Shown in pieces: positions 1 through 8,652 of a stretch of 52,836 nt of DNA. The notes under the pieces are model-generated. The model searched no databases, was not told where the DNA came from, and worked only from the letters and a program-made list of their open reading frames with translations. A program made the translations under genes and the position numbers. The number at the start of each line of letters is the position of its first letter. The first letter of the stretch is position 1. The stretch lies in assembly GCA_050999155.1 (NCBI GenBank), contig JBPCPM010000123.1:1-52836 (forward strand), written 5' to 3'. The stretch is from JBPCPM01 sp050999155. GTDB lineage: Bacteria; Actinomycetota; Thermoleophilia; Solirubrobacterales; 70-9.

Positions 1-2
1 TC

Positions 3-695
3 CGTTGCGGCAGCGGCGACCACATCCCGGCCTCGGCCCGCGATGCCTTGGCCGAGGCGCATGCCGAGGGCCCGGGGGGCATCGTCGGCTGCGAGTCGGA
101 CCCCCTGATCGGGGAGCTGGACAACCTCGCCCCCGGGGCCCGGTCCACGGTGCGCGGGCTGGCGTCCATGCTCGCCGTGCGCGGCAACGGGTCGGCCGAC
201 CCGACCATCGAGATCGCCGAGCGGATCGCGCGCGAGCTGCAGATGGGGCCATCGGCCGACGTGCGTGCGGCGGCGCTGCTGCGCGGCGTCGGATCGCTCG
301 CCGTTCCCGAATCTATCCTCGACAAGCCCGGCGAGCTCGACGCCGTCGAATGGGGGCTGATCCGTCGGCGCCCCGACGTGGCCGCGACCCTGTTGCGCTC
401 CCTGGCCGGCCTCGACGAGGTCGCCTCGATCGTGCGCCACGAGTACGAGCGCTGGGACGGCACCGGGTATCCCGACGGGCTGGCCGGTGAGCAGATTCCT
501 CTCGGCAGCCGGGTCCTGCTTGCGAGCGGCGCCTACTTCGCCATGACAAGCCCGCGTCCCTGGCGCCGGACCCTTACCCACTCCGAGGCCGTGCGCCAGC
601 TGTCCGACAACGCCGGCGGTCAGTTCGACCCCGAGGTCGTCGCCGTGCTGATCGGCCGGCTGCACTGGATGCGTCAGTTGGGCTCTGCTCGCTGA
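3..695 (+). CDS. Degenerate HD-GYP domain protein (5' truncated)
   Basis: The frame is open to the first base of the window, so the N-terminus is missing; a TTG at 48 is a possible internal start but nothing supports it. The C-terminal half matches the HD-GYP cyclic-di-GMP phosphodiesterase fold: the GYP signature RWDGTGYPDG is intact and followed by the usual IPLGSR and FDPEVV elements. The catalytic metal ligands are gone. The expected LHDIGK reads LRGVGS, the RHPE histidine is RRPD, and the usual ADAYDA is ASGAYFA. It is therefore probably a c-di-GMP sensor or scaffold and not an active phosphodiesterase. That it is HD-GYP is clear; the inactivity is inferred from the missing residues. Confidence 0.8.
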   Translation, partial: RCGSGDHIPASARDALAEAHAEGPGGIVGCESDPLIGELDNLAPGARSTVRGLASMLAVRGNGSADPTIEIAERIARELQMGPSADVRAAALLRGVGSLAVPESILDKPGELDAVEWGLIRRRPDVAATLLRSLAGLDEVASIVRHEYERWDGTGYPDGLAGEQIPLGSRVLLASGAYFAMTSPRPWRRTLTHSEAVRQLSDNAGGQFDPEVVAVLIGRLHWMRQLGSAR

Positions 696-773
696 ACCGC
701 CGCCGGACCACCAACGAGCGTCACCTGGCTGCGCGGTCGTTGGCCCTTCGGTGCGCCACGCCGGCGACCGGTC

Positions 774-1805
774 GTGGCACCCTTGCGGTGGATGGCCGCG
801 CCCGTGTTCCCCAGTGATCCGCACGTAGCCCGGCGGCGCGCGCGCCGTGAACAGGTGCGCCGCCGTGTCCGCCGCCGCCGTCGCGTCGCCGCGGCCGTCG
901 TCGTCCTCGTGGCCGGCGCTGGCCTATGGGTCGCCGGCGCAGGGAGCCTGGGTGGCGAGGCTAGCGACGAGACCCGGGCCCGCTCAGACGAGCCCCAAGC
1001 CGAGCCACGCAAGCCGGCCGAGCTGCCCGGCGGCGGGCGCTCGATCTTCCCCGAGCACCGCGTCGTCGCGTTCTACGGCGCCCCGCAGGACGACGAGCTC
1101 GGCGAGCTCGGAATCGGCCCCGTGTCCAAGGTTGCGGGGCGGCTGCGCAAGCAGGCACGGCCCTACGAGCGCAAGCGCCGGCCCGTGCTGCCCGCGTTCG
1201 AGTTGATCGCCACCGTCGCCGCCGCCGCGCCGGGGCCCGAGCGCCGTTACAGCTACCGCCAAGAGGCCAAGGTCATCCGCCGCTACCTGCGGGCCGCCCG
1301 AAAGGCGAAGGCGCTGCTGCTGCTCGACGTGCAACCGGGACGGTCGGACTTCATGGACGAAGCCCGCCACCTCGAGCGGTTCCTCCGCGAACCCGACGTG
1401 GGGCTCGCACTGGATCCCGAGTGGAGCATGGGGCCGGGCGAGATCCCCGGCAAGGTGATCGGGTCGACCACCGCCGCCAAGATCAACGAGGTCTCCGCCT
1501 ACCTGCAGCAGCTCGCCCGCAAGCACCATCTGCCGGAGAAGCTGCTGGTCGTGCACCGGTTCACCGAGGACATGATTGGCAACGACGCCGAGCTGGCCGA
1601 CCGCCGGGAGGTCGAGCTGGTCATCAACGTCGACGGCTTCGGGACCGCCGAGCTGAAGGCCGACAAGTACCGGGACTTCACCGCCGACCGCAAGCGCGGT
1701 GCCCGCAACGGCTTCAAGCTCTTCTACCGCGAGGACACGGGGCTGATGACGCCCAAGCAGGTGCTCGCGCTGCGGCCCGCGCCCGACCTCGTCATCTACG
1801 AGTAG
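774..1805 (+). CDS. Membrane-anchored extracytoplasmic protein of unknown function
   Basis: I do not recognise a named family. The 343-residue product starts with a very Arg-rich cytoplasmic segment (about residues 20-38), then one hydrophobic helix (about 39-57, AAAVVVLVAGAGLWVAGAG), then a charged linker and a globular domain of about 260 residues. The domain has alternating strand/helix character with segments LLLLDVQPG, VGLALDPEWSM and LLVVHRF, and could be a TIM-barrel-like or glycosidase-like fold. It is probably a type II membrane protein facing outside. The start is GTG at 774; ATG 792 and GTG 804 are alternatives in the same frame. It sits alone between the HD-GYP gene and the nitrilase. 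Confidence 0.7.
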   Translation: MAPLRWMAAPVFPSDPHVARRRARREQVRRRVRRRRRVAAAVVVLVAGAGLWVAGAGSLGGEASDETRARSDEPQAEPRKPAELPGGGRSIFPEHRVVAFYGAPQDDELGELGIGPVSKVAGRLRKQARPYERKRRPVLPAFELIATVAAAAPGPERRYSYRQEAKVIRRYLRAARKAKALLLLDVQPGRSDFMDEARHLERFLREPDVGLALDPEWSMGPGEIPGKVIGSTTAAKINEVSAYLQQLARKHHLPEKLLVVHRFTEDMIGNDAELADRREVELVINVDGFGTAELKADKYRDFTADRKRGARNGFKLFYREDTGLMTPKQVLALRPAPDLVIYE

Positions 1806-1924
1806 GGCGCGTCGCAGGCACCCGCGCCCGCGGGCTTTACGCCATGTGTACAGACGGGGCGCGGTGATCTTTGGCCATCCGTGCCATAGGCCGCAGGCCG
1901 TGGGACGACGAAACTCCTCGCACG

Positions 1925-2929
1925 ATGGACGTCCCGAGCTCACCCATGACGATCGCCGCGGTCGCAGACGGCTTCTCCAGCGTCGAGGACGCGATGGTGC
2001 GAATCGACCGTCACCTGCGCCGAGCCCGCCGCTCCGGTGCCCGACTAGTCGTCTTCCCCGAGTGCGCCCTGGGTGGTTACCTGGCGGCCAAGGCGCCGGG
2101 GGCCGCTCCCGAGCCCGGCACCCCGCTGTCACTCGACGGCCCCGAGCTCGAGCAGGTCGCCGAGCTGGCCGGCGACACCGTCGTGTGCGTGGGCATCACC
2201 GAGGACGCCCCCGAGGGCCCGTACAGCAGCGCCGTCTGCCTGGACGGCAGCGGAATCCTCGGAGTCCAGCGCAAGGTCCACCTTCCGCCGGGCGAGAAGA
2301 ACGTGTTCCTCCCCGGGGACGGCTTCGCCGCCCTCGACACCCCGGTCGGCCGGATCGGGATGCTCGTCTGTTACGACAAGTGCTTCCCCGAGGCGGCGCT
2401 GGCCCTGGCGCTCGACGGCGCCGAGGTCGTGGCGAGCCTCGCGGCCTGGCCGCTGGAGCGCAAGGGCTTGGGCTTCGGCCGTCGCCGCGACATCCAGGCC
2501 CGGCACTTCGACCTCCTCGACGAGGCTCGCGCCGTGGAGAACCAGATCGTCTGGGTGTCGGCCAACTACCACGGCTCCTACGGTGGCCGGACGTTCGGTG
2601 GACGGGCCAAGGTCGTGCACCCCGACGGGCGGGTCCTGGCCTGCACCGGCCGCTCGGGCGGCCTGGCCACGGCAACCATCGACCCTGCCACCGCGGTGGC
2701 AGGCGTACGGGCCCCCTACACCCACCTCGTCGATCGGCGCCCGGCCGCCTACGCCCCGCCCGCCCGCGCCGCGTCGACCGCCGGGCCCGCCGGGGCAACC
2801 GCGCAGGGATCCGGGCCTTTGGGCCGCGTCCGCGACCGTGCCCAGCGGGGCCGGACCGCTCCCGCCGCCCACTCGGTGGCCGCGACCATGGCGGCCCGCC
2901 GCCGGTTCGCGGCTGGGACCGCACGGTAG
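1925..2929 (+). CDS. Carbon-nitrogen hydrolase (nitrilase superfamily)
   Basis: This amidohydrolase of the nitrilase/omega-amidase superfamily would split a C-N bond through a Glu-Lys-Cys triad. All three are visible: Glu in VVFPECALGGY, Lys in QRKVHLPPGEKN and Cys in MLVCYDKCFPE. A ring of supporting motifs follows (ENQIVWVSANYHG, GGRAKVVHPDG). The last 70 residues are Ala/Pro/Arg-rich and look disordered, an extension beyond the usual family length of about 270. ATG 1925 is preferred; TTG 1871 and ATG 1946 are alternatives and none has a strong Shine-Dalgarno. It ends 13 bases before asnB, so the two are probably co-transcribed and may share amide-nitrogen metabolism, though the substrate is unknown. 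Confidence 0.85.
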   Translation: MDVPSSPMTIAAVADGFSSVEDAMVRIDRHLRRARRSGARLVVFPECALGGYLAAKAPGAAPEPGTPLSLDGPELEQVAELAGDTVVCVGITEDAPEGPYSSAVCLDGSGILGVQRKVHLPPGEKNVFLPGDGFAALDTPVGRIGMLVCYDKCFPEAALALALDGAEVVASLAAWPLERKGLGFGRRRDIQARHFDLLDEARAVENQIVWVSANYHGSYGGRTFGGRAKVVHPDGRVLACTGRSGGLATATIDPATAVAGVRAPYTHLVDRRPAAYAPPARAASTAGPAGATAQGSGPLGRVRDRAQRGRTAPAAHSVAATMAARRRFAAGTAR

Positions 2930-2942
2930 GCTTTTCATACCA

Positions 2943-4484
2943 ATGTGTGGAATTGCGGCCGAGTACGGCCACTCAGAGTCGGACGATGCCCAGGCCATGC
3001 TTGACCGGATCGCCCACCGCGGTCCCGACGGCGAGGGCCTGGTTCGCCTCGATCACGCGTGGCTCGGTCACCGGCGCCTTTCCATCGTTGATCTCGAGGG
3101 CGGGTCGCAGCCGCTGGAGCGCGACCACCCGTCCGAGGAGCACGAGATGTGGCTCGTCGGCAACGGCGAGATCTACAACCATGAAGGGCTTCGCGAGAGC
3201 CTCGAGGACCACATCTTTTCCTCACGCTCCGACAACGAGGTCGCGCTGCACCTGATGTCCGAGCGCGGTCCGGATGCGCTGGCCGAGCTGATCGGGATGT
3301 ACGCGTTCTGCGCCGCCGGGACCGAGGGCCAGTTCGTCGCTGCCCGCGACCCGGTGGGCATCAAGCCGCTGTACTGGGCCAAGCGCAACGGCAGCGTCCG
3401 GTTCGCCTCGGAGATGCGGGCCTTCGACGCCGAGTGGCTCCCGCACGTCGAAGTGTTTCCTCCCGGCCATCACTGGACGCCCGAGGACGGTCTCCAGCGT
3501 TTCGCCAACGCCGTGCCCGCGGGGGCGACCGAAGCCGTCGAGGGACCGACCGACGCCGGAGCCGAGGCGCCCGACGACGTGCTCGTCAAGACGCGCGAGG
3601 TCCTGATCCAGGCGGTCGACCGGCGGCTGATGGCCGACGTGCCCGTCGGCGTCTTTCTCTCGGGAGGCTTGGACTCGAGCCTCATCGCCGCGATCGCGGC
3701 CAGGCGCCTCGCCGAACGGGGCGAGACGCTCAAGACCTTCGCGGTCGGCGTCGAGGGCAGCGCGGACATCGTCGCCGCCCGCGTGGTCGCCGAGTACCTG
3801 GGCACCGAGCACCGCGAGTGCACCTACACGGCCTCCGAGGCGCACGAGATCCTGCCCGAGGTCGTGCGCTCGATCGAGTCCTTCGATCCCTCGCTCGTGC
3901 GCAGCGCGGTGCCCAACTACATGCTCGCCCGCTTCACCGCCCAGCACGTGAAGGTCGTGCTCACCGGTGAGGGCGCGGACGAGTTGTTCGCCGGCTACGA
4001 GTACCTGCGCGAGCACCAGGGCGAGCCGCAGGTCCTCCAGGACGAGCTCGTGCGGATCGTCCACGGCCTGCACGACCTCAACCTCCAGCGCTGCGACCGT
4101 GTGACCATGGCCCACGGCCTCGAGGCCCGGGTGCCGTTCCTGGACCGCGACGTCGTCGAGCACTGCCTGTCGTTACCGACCGGGTGGAAGTTCGCCGGGC
4201 CCGACCAGCAGGAAAAGCGTCTGTTGCGCCGCGCCTTCAACGACTGGCTGCCCGAAGAGATCCTGTGGCGCGGCAAGGAGCAGTTCGGTGACGGCTCCGG
4301 CGCCGCCGACGTGCTGACCGCCGAGATCGAGGAGTCCATCTCCGACGAGGAGTTCGAGGACGAGCGCGACCAGCTCGACCCGCCGGTGCGAAGCAAGGAG
4401 GAGCTCGCGTACTTCCGTATCCTTCGCGAGCACCTGCCCGGCCTGCAGGCCGACCAGACCATCGGTCGCTTCGCCACTGTCTGA
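2943..4484 (+). CDS. asnB: Asparagine synthase (glutamine-hydrolysing)
   Basis: This 513-residue protein converts aspartate to asparagine using ATP and the amide of glutamine. The start is fixed by MCGIAAEYG: Cys2 becomes the N-terminal nucleophile of the class II glutaminase domain. That domain runs to about residue 200 with RGPDGEG, GHRRLSIVD and GNGEIYN. The synthetase domain carries the pyrophosphate loop SGGLDSS at residues 240-246, the GEGADELFAGYEY segment, and RVPFLDRDVVEHCL. The C-terminal KEQFGDGSG matches the AsnB arrangement. The length is typical of AsnB (500-650). The longer open frame from 2073 is only read-through over the nitrilase gene. Confidence 0.93.
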   Translation: MCGIAAEYGHSESDDAQAMLDRIAHRGPDGEGLVRLDHAWLGHRRLSIVDLEGGSQPLERDHPSEEHEMWLVGNGEIYNHEGLRESLEDHIFSSRSDNEVALHLMSERGPDALAELIGMYAFCAAGTEGQFVAARDPVGIKPLYWAKRNGSVRFASEMRAFDAEWLPHVEVFPPGHHWTPEDGLQRFANAVPAGATEAVEGPTDAGAEAPDDVLVKTREVLIQAVDRRLMADVPVGVFLSGGLDSSLIAAIAARRLAERGETLKTFAVGVEGSADIVAARVVAEYLGTEHRECTYTASEAHEILPEVVRSIESFDPSLVRSAVPNYMLARFTAQHVKVVLTGEGADELFAGYEYLREHQGEPQVLQDELVRIVHGLHDLNLQRCDRVTMAHGLEARVPFLDRDVVEHCLSLPTGWKFAGPDQQEKRLLRRAFNDWLPEEILWRGKEQFGDGSGAADVLTAEIEESISDEEFEDERDQLDPPVRSKEELAYFRILREHLPGLQADQTIGRFATV

Positions 4485-4499
4485 CGCCCCGGCCGGGCG
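4485..4499 (+). terminator. Weak hairpin after asnB
   Basis: CGCCC and GGGCG arms flank a five-base loop directly after the asnB stop codon. There is no T-run, so termination is uncertain; it may only mark a partial boundary before the DUF368 gene. Confidence 0.3.
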
Positions 4500-4562
4500 T
4501 CCTACGCCCTCCCGAGGTCTGTCATCCGCCGTTCCGCCATCCACGTCCTGCACGGGCTGCTC

Positions 4563-5486
4563 ATGGGGAGCGCCGACGTCGTTCCCGGAGTCAGCGGCGG
4601 CACCGTCGCGCTGATCGTCGGCATCTACGAGCGCCTGATCGCCTCGGTTCGGTCGGCGGCCGAGGCCGCGGTGGCCTTGCTGCGCTTCGACGTCACCGGC
4701 TTCCGGTCAGGACTGGCTGCCGTGCACTGGGGCCTGATCGTGCCCCTGTTCGCCGGGATCGCACTGGCGCTCGTCACCGGCGCCAAGATCATTCCCCCGT
4801 TGCTCGACGACTACCCGCAGGAGACGTCGGCCCTGTTCTTCGGGCTGATCCTCGCCTCGCTGATCGTGCCCTGGCAGCGGATCAGCTCCTTCGGCGGGCG
4901 GGAGATCGCCCTGGCCGTGGTTGCCGCGGTCGCCGCCTTCGTCTTGGCCGGCCTCCCCGACTCCGAGATCACCGATCCGCCGCTGTACGCCGTCTTCCCG
5001 GCTGCGATGATCGCCATCTGCGCGATGATCCTGCCCGGTGTCAGCGGCTCGTTTCTGCTGCTGGTCATGGGCCTCTACGAGCCGACGCTCGAGGCACTCG
5101 ACGAGCGGAACCTCGTCTACGTCGCCGTGTTCATGATGGGCGCGGCCGTCGGGATCGGCGCCTTCTCACGGCTGCTGGGGTGGCTGCTCGATCACCGTCA
5201 CGACCTCACCATGGCTGCGCTGCTGGGCCTGATGCTCGGCTCGCTACGGGCCCTGTGGCCGTACGCCGACGAGGGGCGCGGCCTGGAGGCGCCCCCGGCC
5301 GAGCTCGAGGCCCTGGGCGTGCTCGGTTTCGTGCTCCTCGGGATCGCCGTGGTCACCACGCTGCTGGTGGTGGGCGCGACGTTCGGCCAGCGTGATCCGC
5401 TGGTGGAGCAGGGTGTCGAGGCCCGCGAGGACGCCGACGGCCGCCCGACCACGGAGCCGGAACCCACGGCCAGCCGGGGCTCCTAG
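4563..5486 (+). CDS. DUF368 membrane protein, polyprenyl-phosphate transporter-like (PopT family)
   Basis: DUF368/PopT proteins have been described as recycling undecaprenyl phosphate across the membrane for wall and glycan synthesis. The signature GSADVVPGVSGGTVALIVGIYERL is at the N-terminus, and its repeat MILPGVSGSFLLLVMGLYE lies at about residues 158-176, as expected for an inverted-repeat transporter with about eight hydrophobic segments. ATG 4563 is the only normal start codon after the previous in-frame stop. However, the codons just before it encode a family-like helix (IRRSAIHVLHGLL), so the true start may be a non-standard codon upstream. Membership is clear; substrate is inferred from the family. 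Confidence 0.85.
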   Translation: MGSADVVPGVSGGTVALIVGIYERLIASVRSAAEAAVALLRFDVTGFRSGLAAVHWGLIVPLFAGIALALVTGAKIIPPLLDDYPQETSALFFGLILASLIVPWQRISSFGGREIALAVVAAVAAFVLAGLPDSEITDPPLYAVFPAAMIAICAMILPGVSGSFLLLVMGLYEPTLEALDERNLVYVAVFMMGAAVGIGAFSRLLGWLLDHRHDLTMAALLGLMLGSLRALWPYADEGRGLEAPPAELEALGVLGFVLLGIAVVTTLLVVGATFGQRDPLVEQGVEAREDADGRPTTEPEPTASRGS

Positions 5487-5631
5487 ACCTCGGCGCGCAC
5501 TCCTGCTCCGGTCCGCGCTCGGCGAATCGACCCCGATCACTGGGCCTCGGCCCGCGGCGCTGCAATCATGGGGGACCGATGCACGCAGGGTTCGAGCACA
5601 CTCCACCCATCAGCCCGACGGGAGGCCCGGG

Positions 5632-6498
5632 TTGCTGGCGCTGATCAGCGTCTTCGCCGTCGTCCTGTTGAGCCTGCTGATCACGCGGGTCGCGACGGTC
5701 GCCCTGACCATGACCGGGCTCTCGCGCGAGGCGGCCCGGTTCCAGGCGCGCTCAGCGCTCAGCGGCACCGGCTTCACGACCAACGAGGCGGAGTCGGTCG
5801 TCAACCATCCGGTGCGCCGCCGGATCATCCTCACGCTCATGCTGGTCGGCAGCGCCGGTCTGGTCACCGCCATCGCGTCGCTGATCGTGTCCTTCGGTGG
5901 CATCAGCACCGAGCAGCGGGCGATCCGTGGCCTGTTGCTGGTCGGTGGCCTGTTCGTCCTGTGGATGATCGCGCGGAGCAAGTGGTTCGACCGGTACCTG
6001 TCGTCGCTGATCGCCCGGCTACTGCGCGAGCAGGGCATCGAGTCACGCGACTACGCGACCCTGCTGGCCCTGGCCGGCGAGTACGAGGTGGCCGAGCTGC
6101 GGGTCCGGCCCGGCGACTGGATCGCCAACCGGACCCTCCGCGAGCTGCGCCTGCACGACGAGGGGATCGTCGTCCTGGGCATTCACCGCACGGATGGCTC
6201 GTACCTGGGGATCCCCAAGGGCGACACGCTGATCCTGGCCGAGGACACGCTGATGCTCTACGGGCGCGAGGAGCAGGTCATGGAGCTCGACCACCGCAAC
6301 CGCGGCCGCTCGGGCGATCTGGCTCACGTCGAGGCGACCGAGGAACAGCACCAGGTCGAGGAAGAACAGATCCAGCGTGACGTGCTCGCCACGGCCGAGC
6401 ACGAGATTGTCCGCGTCGATGACGACGGCGACGTCCACGGCGGACGCCCGCTCGACGAGGCCGAGACCACCGGCTCGGGCCGGAGCCAGTCGGACTGA
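5632..6498 (+). CDS. Membrane protein with TrkA-C (RCK_C) ligand domain
   Basis: This 288-residue protein has a hydrophobic N-terminal part with three or four segments (about residues 1-20, 65-85, 97-115). In between is the potassium-transporter-like element SALSGTGFTTNEAE and VNHPVRRRI. A TrkA-C domain follows (about residues 150-225: VAELRVRPGDW, GIVVLGIHRTDG, GDTLILAEDTLMLYG), a fold that binds cations or c-di-AMP in ion transport proteins. The acidic tail is probably flexible. The TTG at 5632 is chosen because a perfect GGGAGG lies six bases upstream; longer versions of the frame have no such site. It ends four bases from the convergent CFA gene. Confidence 0.75.
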   Translation: MLALISVFAVVLLSLLITRVATVALTMTGLSREAARFQARSALSGTGFTTNEAESVVNHPVRRRIILTLMLVGSAGLVTAIASLIVSFGGISTEQRAIRGLLLVGGLFVLWMIARSKWFDRYLSSLIARLLREQGIESRDYATLLALAGEYEVAELRVRPGDWIANRTLRELRLHDEGIVVLGIHRTDGSYLGIPKGDTLILAEDTLMLYGREEQVMELDHRNRGRSGDLAHVEATEEQHQVEEEQIQRDVLATAEHEIVRVDDDGDVHGGRPLDEAETTGSGRSQSD

Positions 6499-6502
6499 GC
6501 GC

Positions 6503-7804
6503 TCAGGCCGCGACGGCGTCGTCGGCCGGCCGGTCCATCTGATCCAGCAGCTGCTCGGAGCGGAACCCCGGCCGGGCCAACACGAACTGGCCGACGCCGA
6601 TACGGCGCTCGGCGAAGCCGCCCTCGCAGTAGCAGAGGTAGTACTCCCACATCCGCAGGAAGCGGCGGTCCTGGTAGCCGAGTGCCCGGATCTCCGGGAG
6701 CCGCGCGTAGAAGGCCTCGCGCCAGCGGGCGAGGGTCTCGACGTAGTGGGGGGTGATCTCCTCGAGCTGGACCAGGCGCATGTCGGTCGTGCGCCCGACC
6801 GAGTCCATGACGGCGCCGACGGAGATCAGGCAGCCGCCGGGGAAGATGAACCGCTTGATGAAGTCGTCGGAGACCTTGACCTCGTCGAACAGCTGCTCGG
6901 CGATCGTGATGCCCTGCAGGCACATCACCCCGTCGGCGCGCAGCAGCTTCGAGCAGCGGTGGAAGAAGGTGTCGTGGTACTCCCAGCCGACGGCCTCGAT
7001 CATCTCGATCGAGACGAGCTTGTCGTAGGTGCCCTTGAGGTGGCGGTAGTCGGAAAGCAGGACGGTGACCCGGTCCTGCAGGCCGGCCTCGGCGATCCGC
7101 CGGGTGGCGAGATCGTGCTGGGCCTGGGAGATGGTCGTCGTCGTCACGCGGCAGCCGTAGGTGCTCGCTGCGTGCAGGGCGAAGGAGCCCCAGCCGGTGC
7201 CGATCTCGAGCACCTCGTCGCCGGGCTGCAGGTCGAGCTTGCGGCAGATCCGGTCGAGCTTGGCCCGCGACGCATCCTCCATCGAGGCCTGGGGGTGCTC
7301 GAACACGCCGCTGGAGTAGGTAAGCGTGGAATCGAGGAACTGTTGGAAGAAGTCGTTACCCAGGTCGTAGTGGTAGGAGATCCGCTCGCGGCTGCGCTCG
7401 GGCGTGTTGCGCTTGACCCAGGAGATGCCCCGGCGGACGGGCTGGGCGACCGGCGCGATGGTCTGCTTGAGCCGGTCGAAGGTCCCGAGGTTCCGAGCGC
7501 AGATCCGGATCAGCGCGACGAGGTCGTCCGAGTCCCAATGGCCTTCGATGTAGGACTGGCCCATCCCCACGCCGCCTGCGAGCAGCGAGCGGTAAAAGCG
7601 CGGGTCGTGGACGATGACCGTCGCGTGGAGGGGAAAGCCCGCGTCGGCGGAGCCGAAGTGGTGGAAGTCCGATCCCTCGACGACCGTGAGCTGACCGGCG
7701 GGCATCCGCTCGAGAATCGCGTGGACGATCCGGCGGGCGGCGCGGTCGAACGGGGCGCCGGCGGGGACGGTGGCCGCAGGTGCAGTGGCGAGCGGGGAGT
7801 TCAT
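6503..7804 (-). CDS. Cyclopropane-fatty-acyl-phospholipid synthase-like methyltransferase
   Basis: This 433-residue SAM-dependent enzyme is of the CFA synthase/UfaM family, which adds a methyl or methylene carbon to the double bond of acyl chains in membrane phospholipids. The N-terminal lipid-binding region ends at GGVGMGQSYIEGHWD. The Rossmann methyltransferase domain starts at VLEIGTGWG and continues with TTTISQAQHDLA. The catalytic region includes SIEMIEAVG and FIKRFIFPGGCL. The YHYDLGNDFF segment before the SAM site is typical. Its start codon overlaps the DUF1365 stop (ATGA), and it is the last gene of a five-gene minus-strand operon. Whether it makes a cyclopropane, a 10-methyl or a furan precursor cannot be decided from sequence. 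Confidence 0.92.
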   Translation of the reverse strand: MNSPLATAPAATVPAGAPFDRAARRIVHAILERMPAGQLTVVEGSDFHHFGSADAGFPLHATVIVHDPRFYRSLLAGGVGMGQSYIEGHWDSDDLVALIRICARNLGTFDRLKQTIAPVAQPVRRGISWVKRNTPERSRERISYHYDLGNDFFQQFLDSTLTYSSGVFEHPQASMEDASRAKLDRICRKLDLQPGDEVLEIGTGWGSFALHAASTYGCRVTTTTISQAQHDLATRRIAEAGLQDRVTVLLSDYRHLKGTYDKLVSIEMIEAVGWEYHDTFFHRCSKLLRADGVMCLQGITIAEQLFDEVKVSDDFIKRFIFPGGCLISVGAVMDSVGRTTDMRLVQLEEITPHYVETLARWREAFYARLPEIRALGYQDRRFLRMWEYYLCYCEGGFAERRIGVGQFVLARPGFRSEQLLDQMDRPADDAVAA

Positions 7805-8652
7805 TGGGAGGGTATCCGTGCCAGAGGTCTGGCTGGATGCATGGAAGGGCTCATACCCGCCGCGTGGGGATCGTCACCCTGCTGTGGGCTCGGCTCCTCG
7901 CGCGTCTCCTGCGCGCGCGGGTGGGACCGGTACCGCACGCCCTTGACGGCGAGGCGCAGCGCCTCGAAGTGGATGCCGCCGACGACCATGGCTGACATCG
8001 GGCCGTATCGCACGAGCGAGCGCAGCAGGCGCTTGCGCGTGAGCTCGTGCCGGCGCAGGGCGAGCGTCGCGTCGAAGACGGGTTCGTCGTCGCGGAGGGT
8101 CTCGATGGTGCACCACAACCGGTCGCCGGGCTCGGTGAGCTGCCAGCGGTAGTCGAGGTCCATGTCCATGAACGGGGATACGTGCATCTGCTTGGGGTGG
8201 CGGGCCTCGATCATCTGGCCCGGCTCGCCGGGTGCCAGCGGGTAGGTGATTCGCTCGCGCCACGGCGTGTTGGAGACCTCGGCGATCACGGTCTCCAGAC
8301 GCTCGCCGCCGGGGGCGAAGCAGAAGTACAGCGCCAGCGGGTTGAAGCACACGCCGAGCGTCCGGACGTGGGCGAGCAGGCGGATCGGCCCGGCCGGGCG
8401 CCGGCCGGTCAGCTGCTCGGCCCGGCGACGGACCGACTCGTCGAGGTCGACCGTGTCGTCGCCCAGGTAGTCCTCGCGGCGAAACCACGCGAGGTTGCGC
8501 GTGCCGTGGGACCACAGCGGAACGTCGCCGAACAGCGACGGCAGCTCCTCGAGGTCGAGGTAGAGCATGAACATCCGGTACCGGAAGGAGTGTGCGGCCT
8601 CGGCGAAGCGGCGGTGACGGACCGCTCCCTCGTAGATGGCGCTCGCGGTCAT
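7801..8652 (-). CDS. DUF1365 domain protein of CFA/furan-lipid operons
   Basis: The 283-residue product begins MTASAIYEGAVRHRRF and contains the DUF1365 features YRMFMLYLDLEELP, RRPAGPIRLLAHVRTLGVCFNPLALYF and KQMHVSPFMDMDLDY. DUF1365 genes are characteristically found between an amine-oxidase-like flavoprotein and a CFA-like methyltransferase, exactly as here, but I know of no settled biochemical role. The start is set by the ATGA overlap with the upstream flavoprotein gene. Its stop overlaps the start of the CFA gene by the same four bases. The Ser/Pro/Gln-rich last 45 residues look disordered. Confidence 0.88.
   Translation of the reverse strand: MTASAIYEGAVRHRRFAEAAHSFRYRMFMLYLDLEELPSLFGDVPLWSHGTRNLAWFRREDYLGDDTVDLDESVRRRAEQLTGRRPAGPIRLLAHVRTLGVCFNPLALYFCFAPGGERLETVIAEVSNTPWRERITYPLAPGEPGQMIEARHPKQMHVSPFMDMDLDYRWQLTEPGDRLWCTIETLRDDEPVFDATLALRRHELTRKRLLRSLVRYGPMSAMVVGGIHFEALRLAVKGVRYRSHPRAQETREEPSPQQGDDPHAAGMSPSMHPARPLARIPSQ

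Noticed and set aside
2073..2942. N-terminal extension of the asnB frame.
   Set aside because: It lies over the nitrilase gene in another frame, and AsnB must start with Met-Cys at 2943 for its Cys2 nucleophile.
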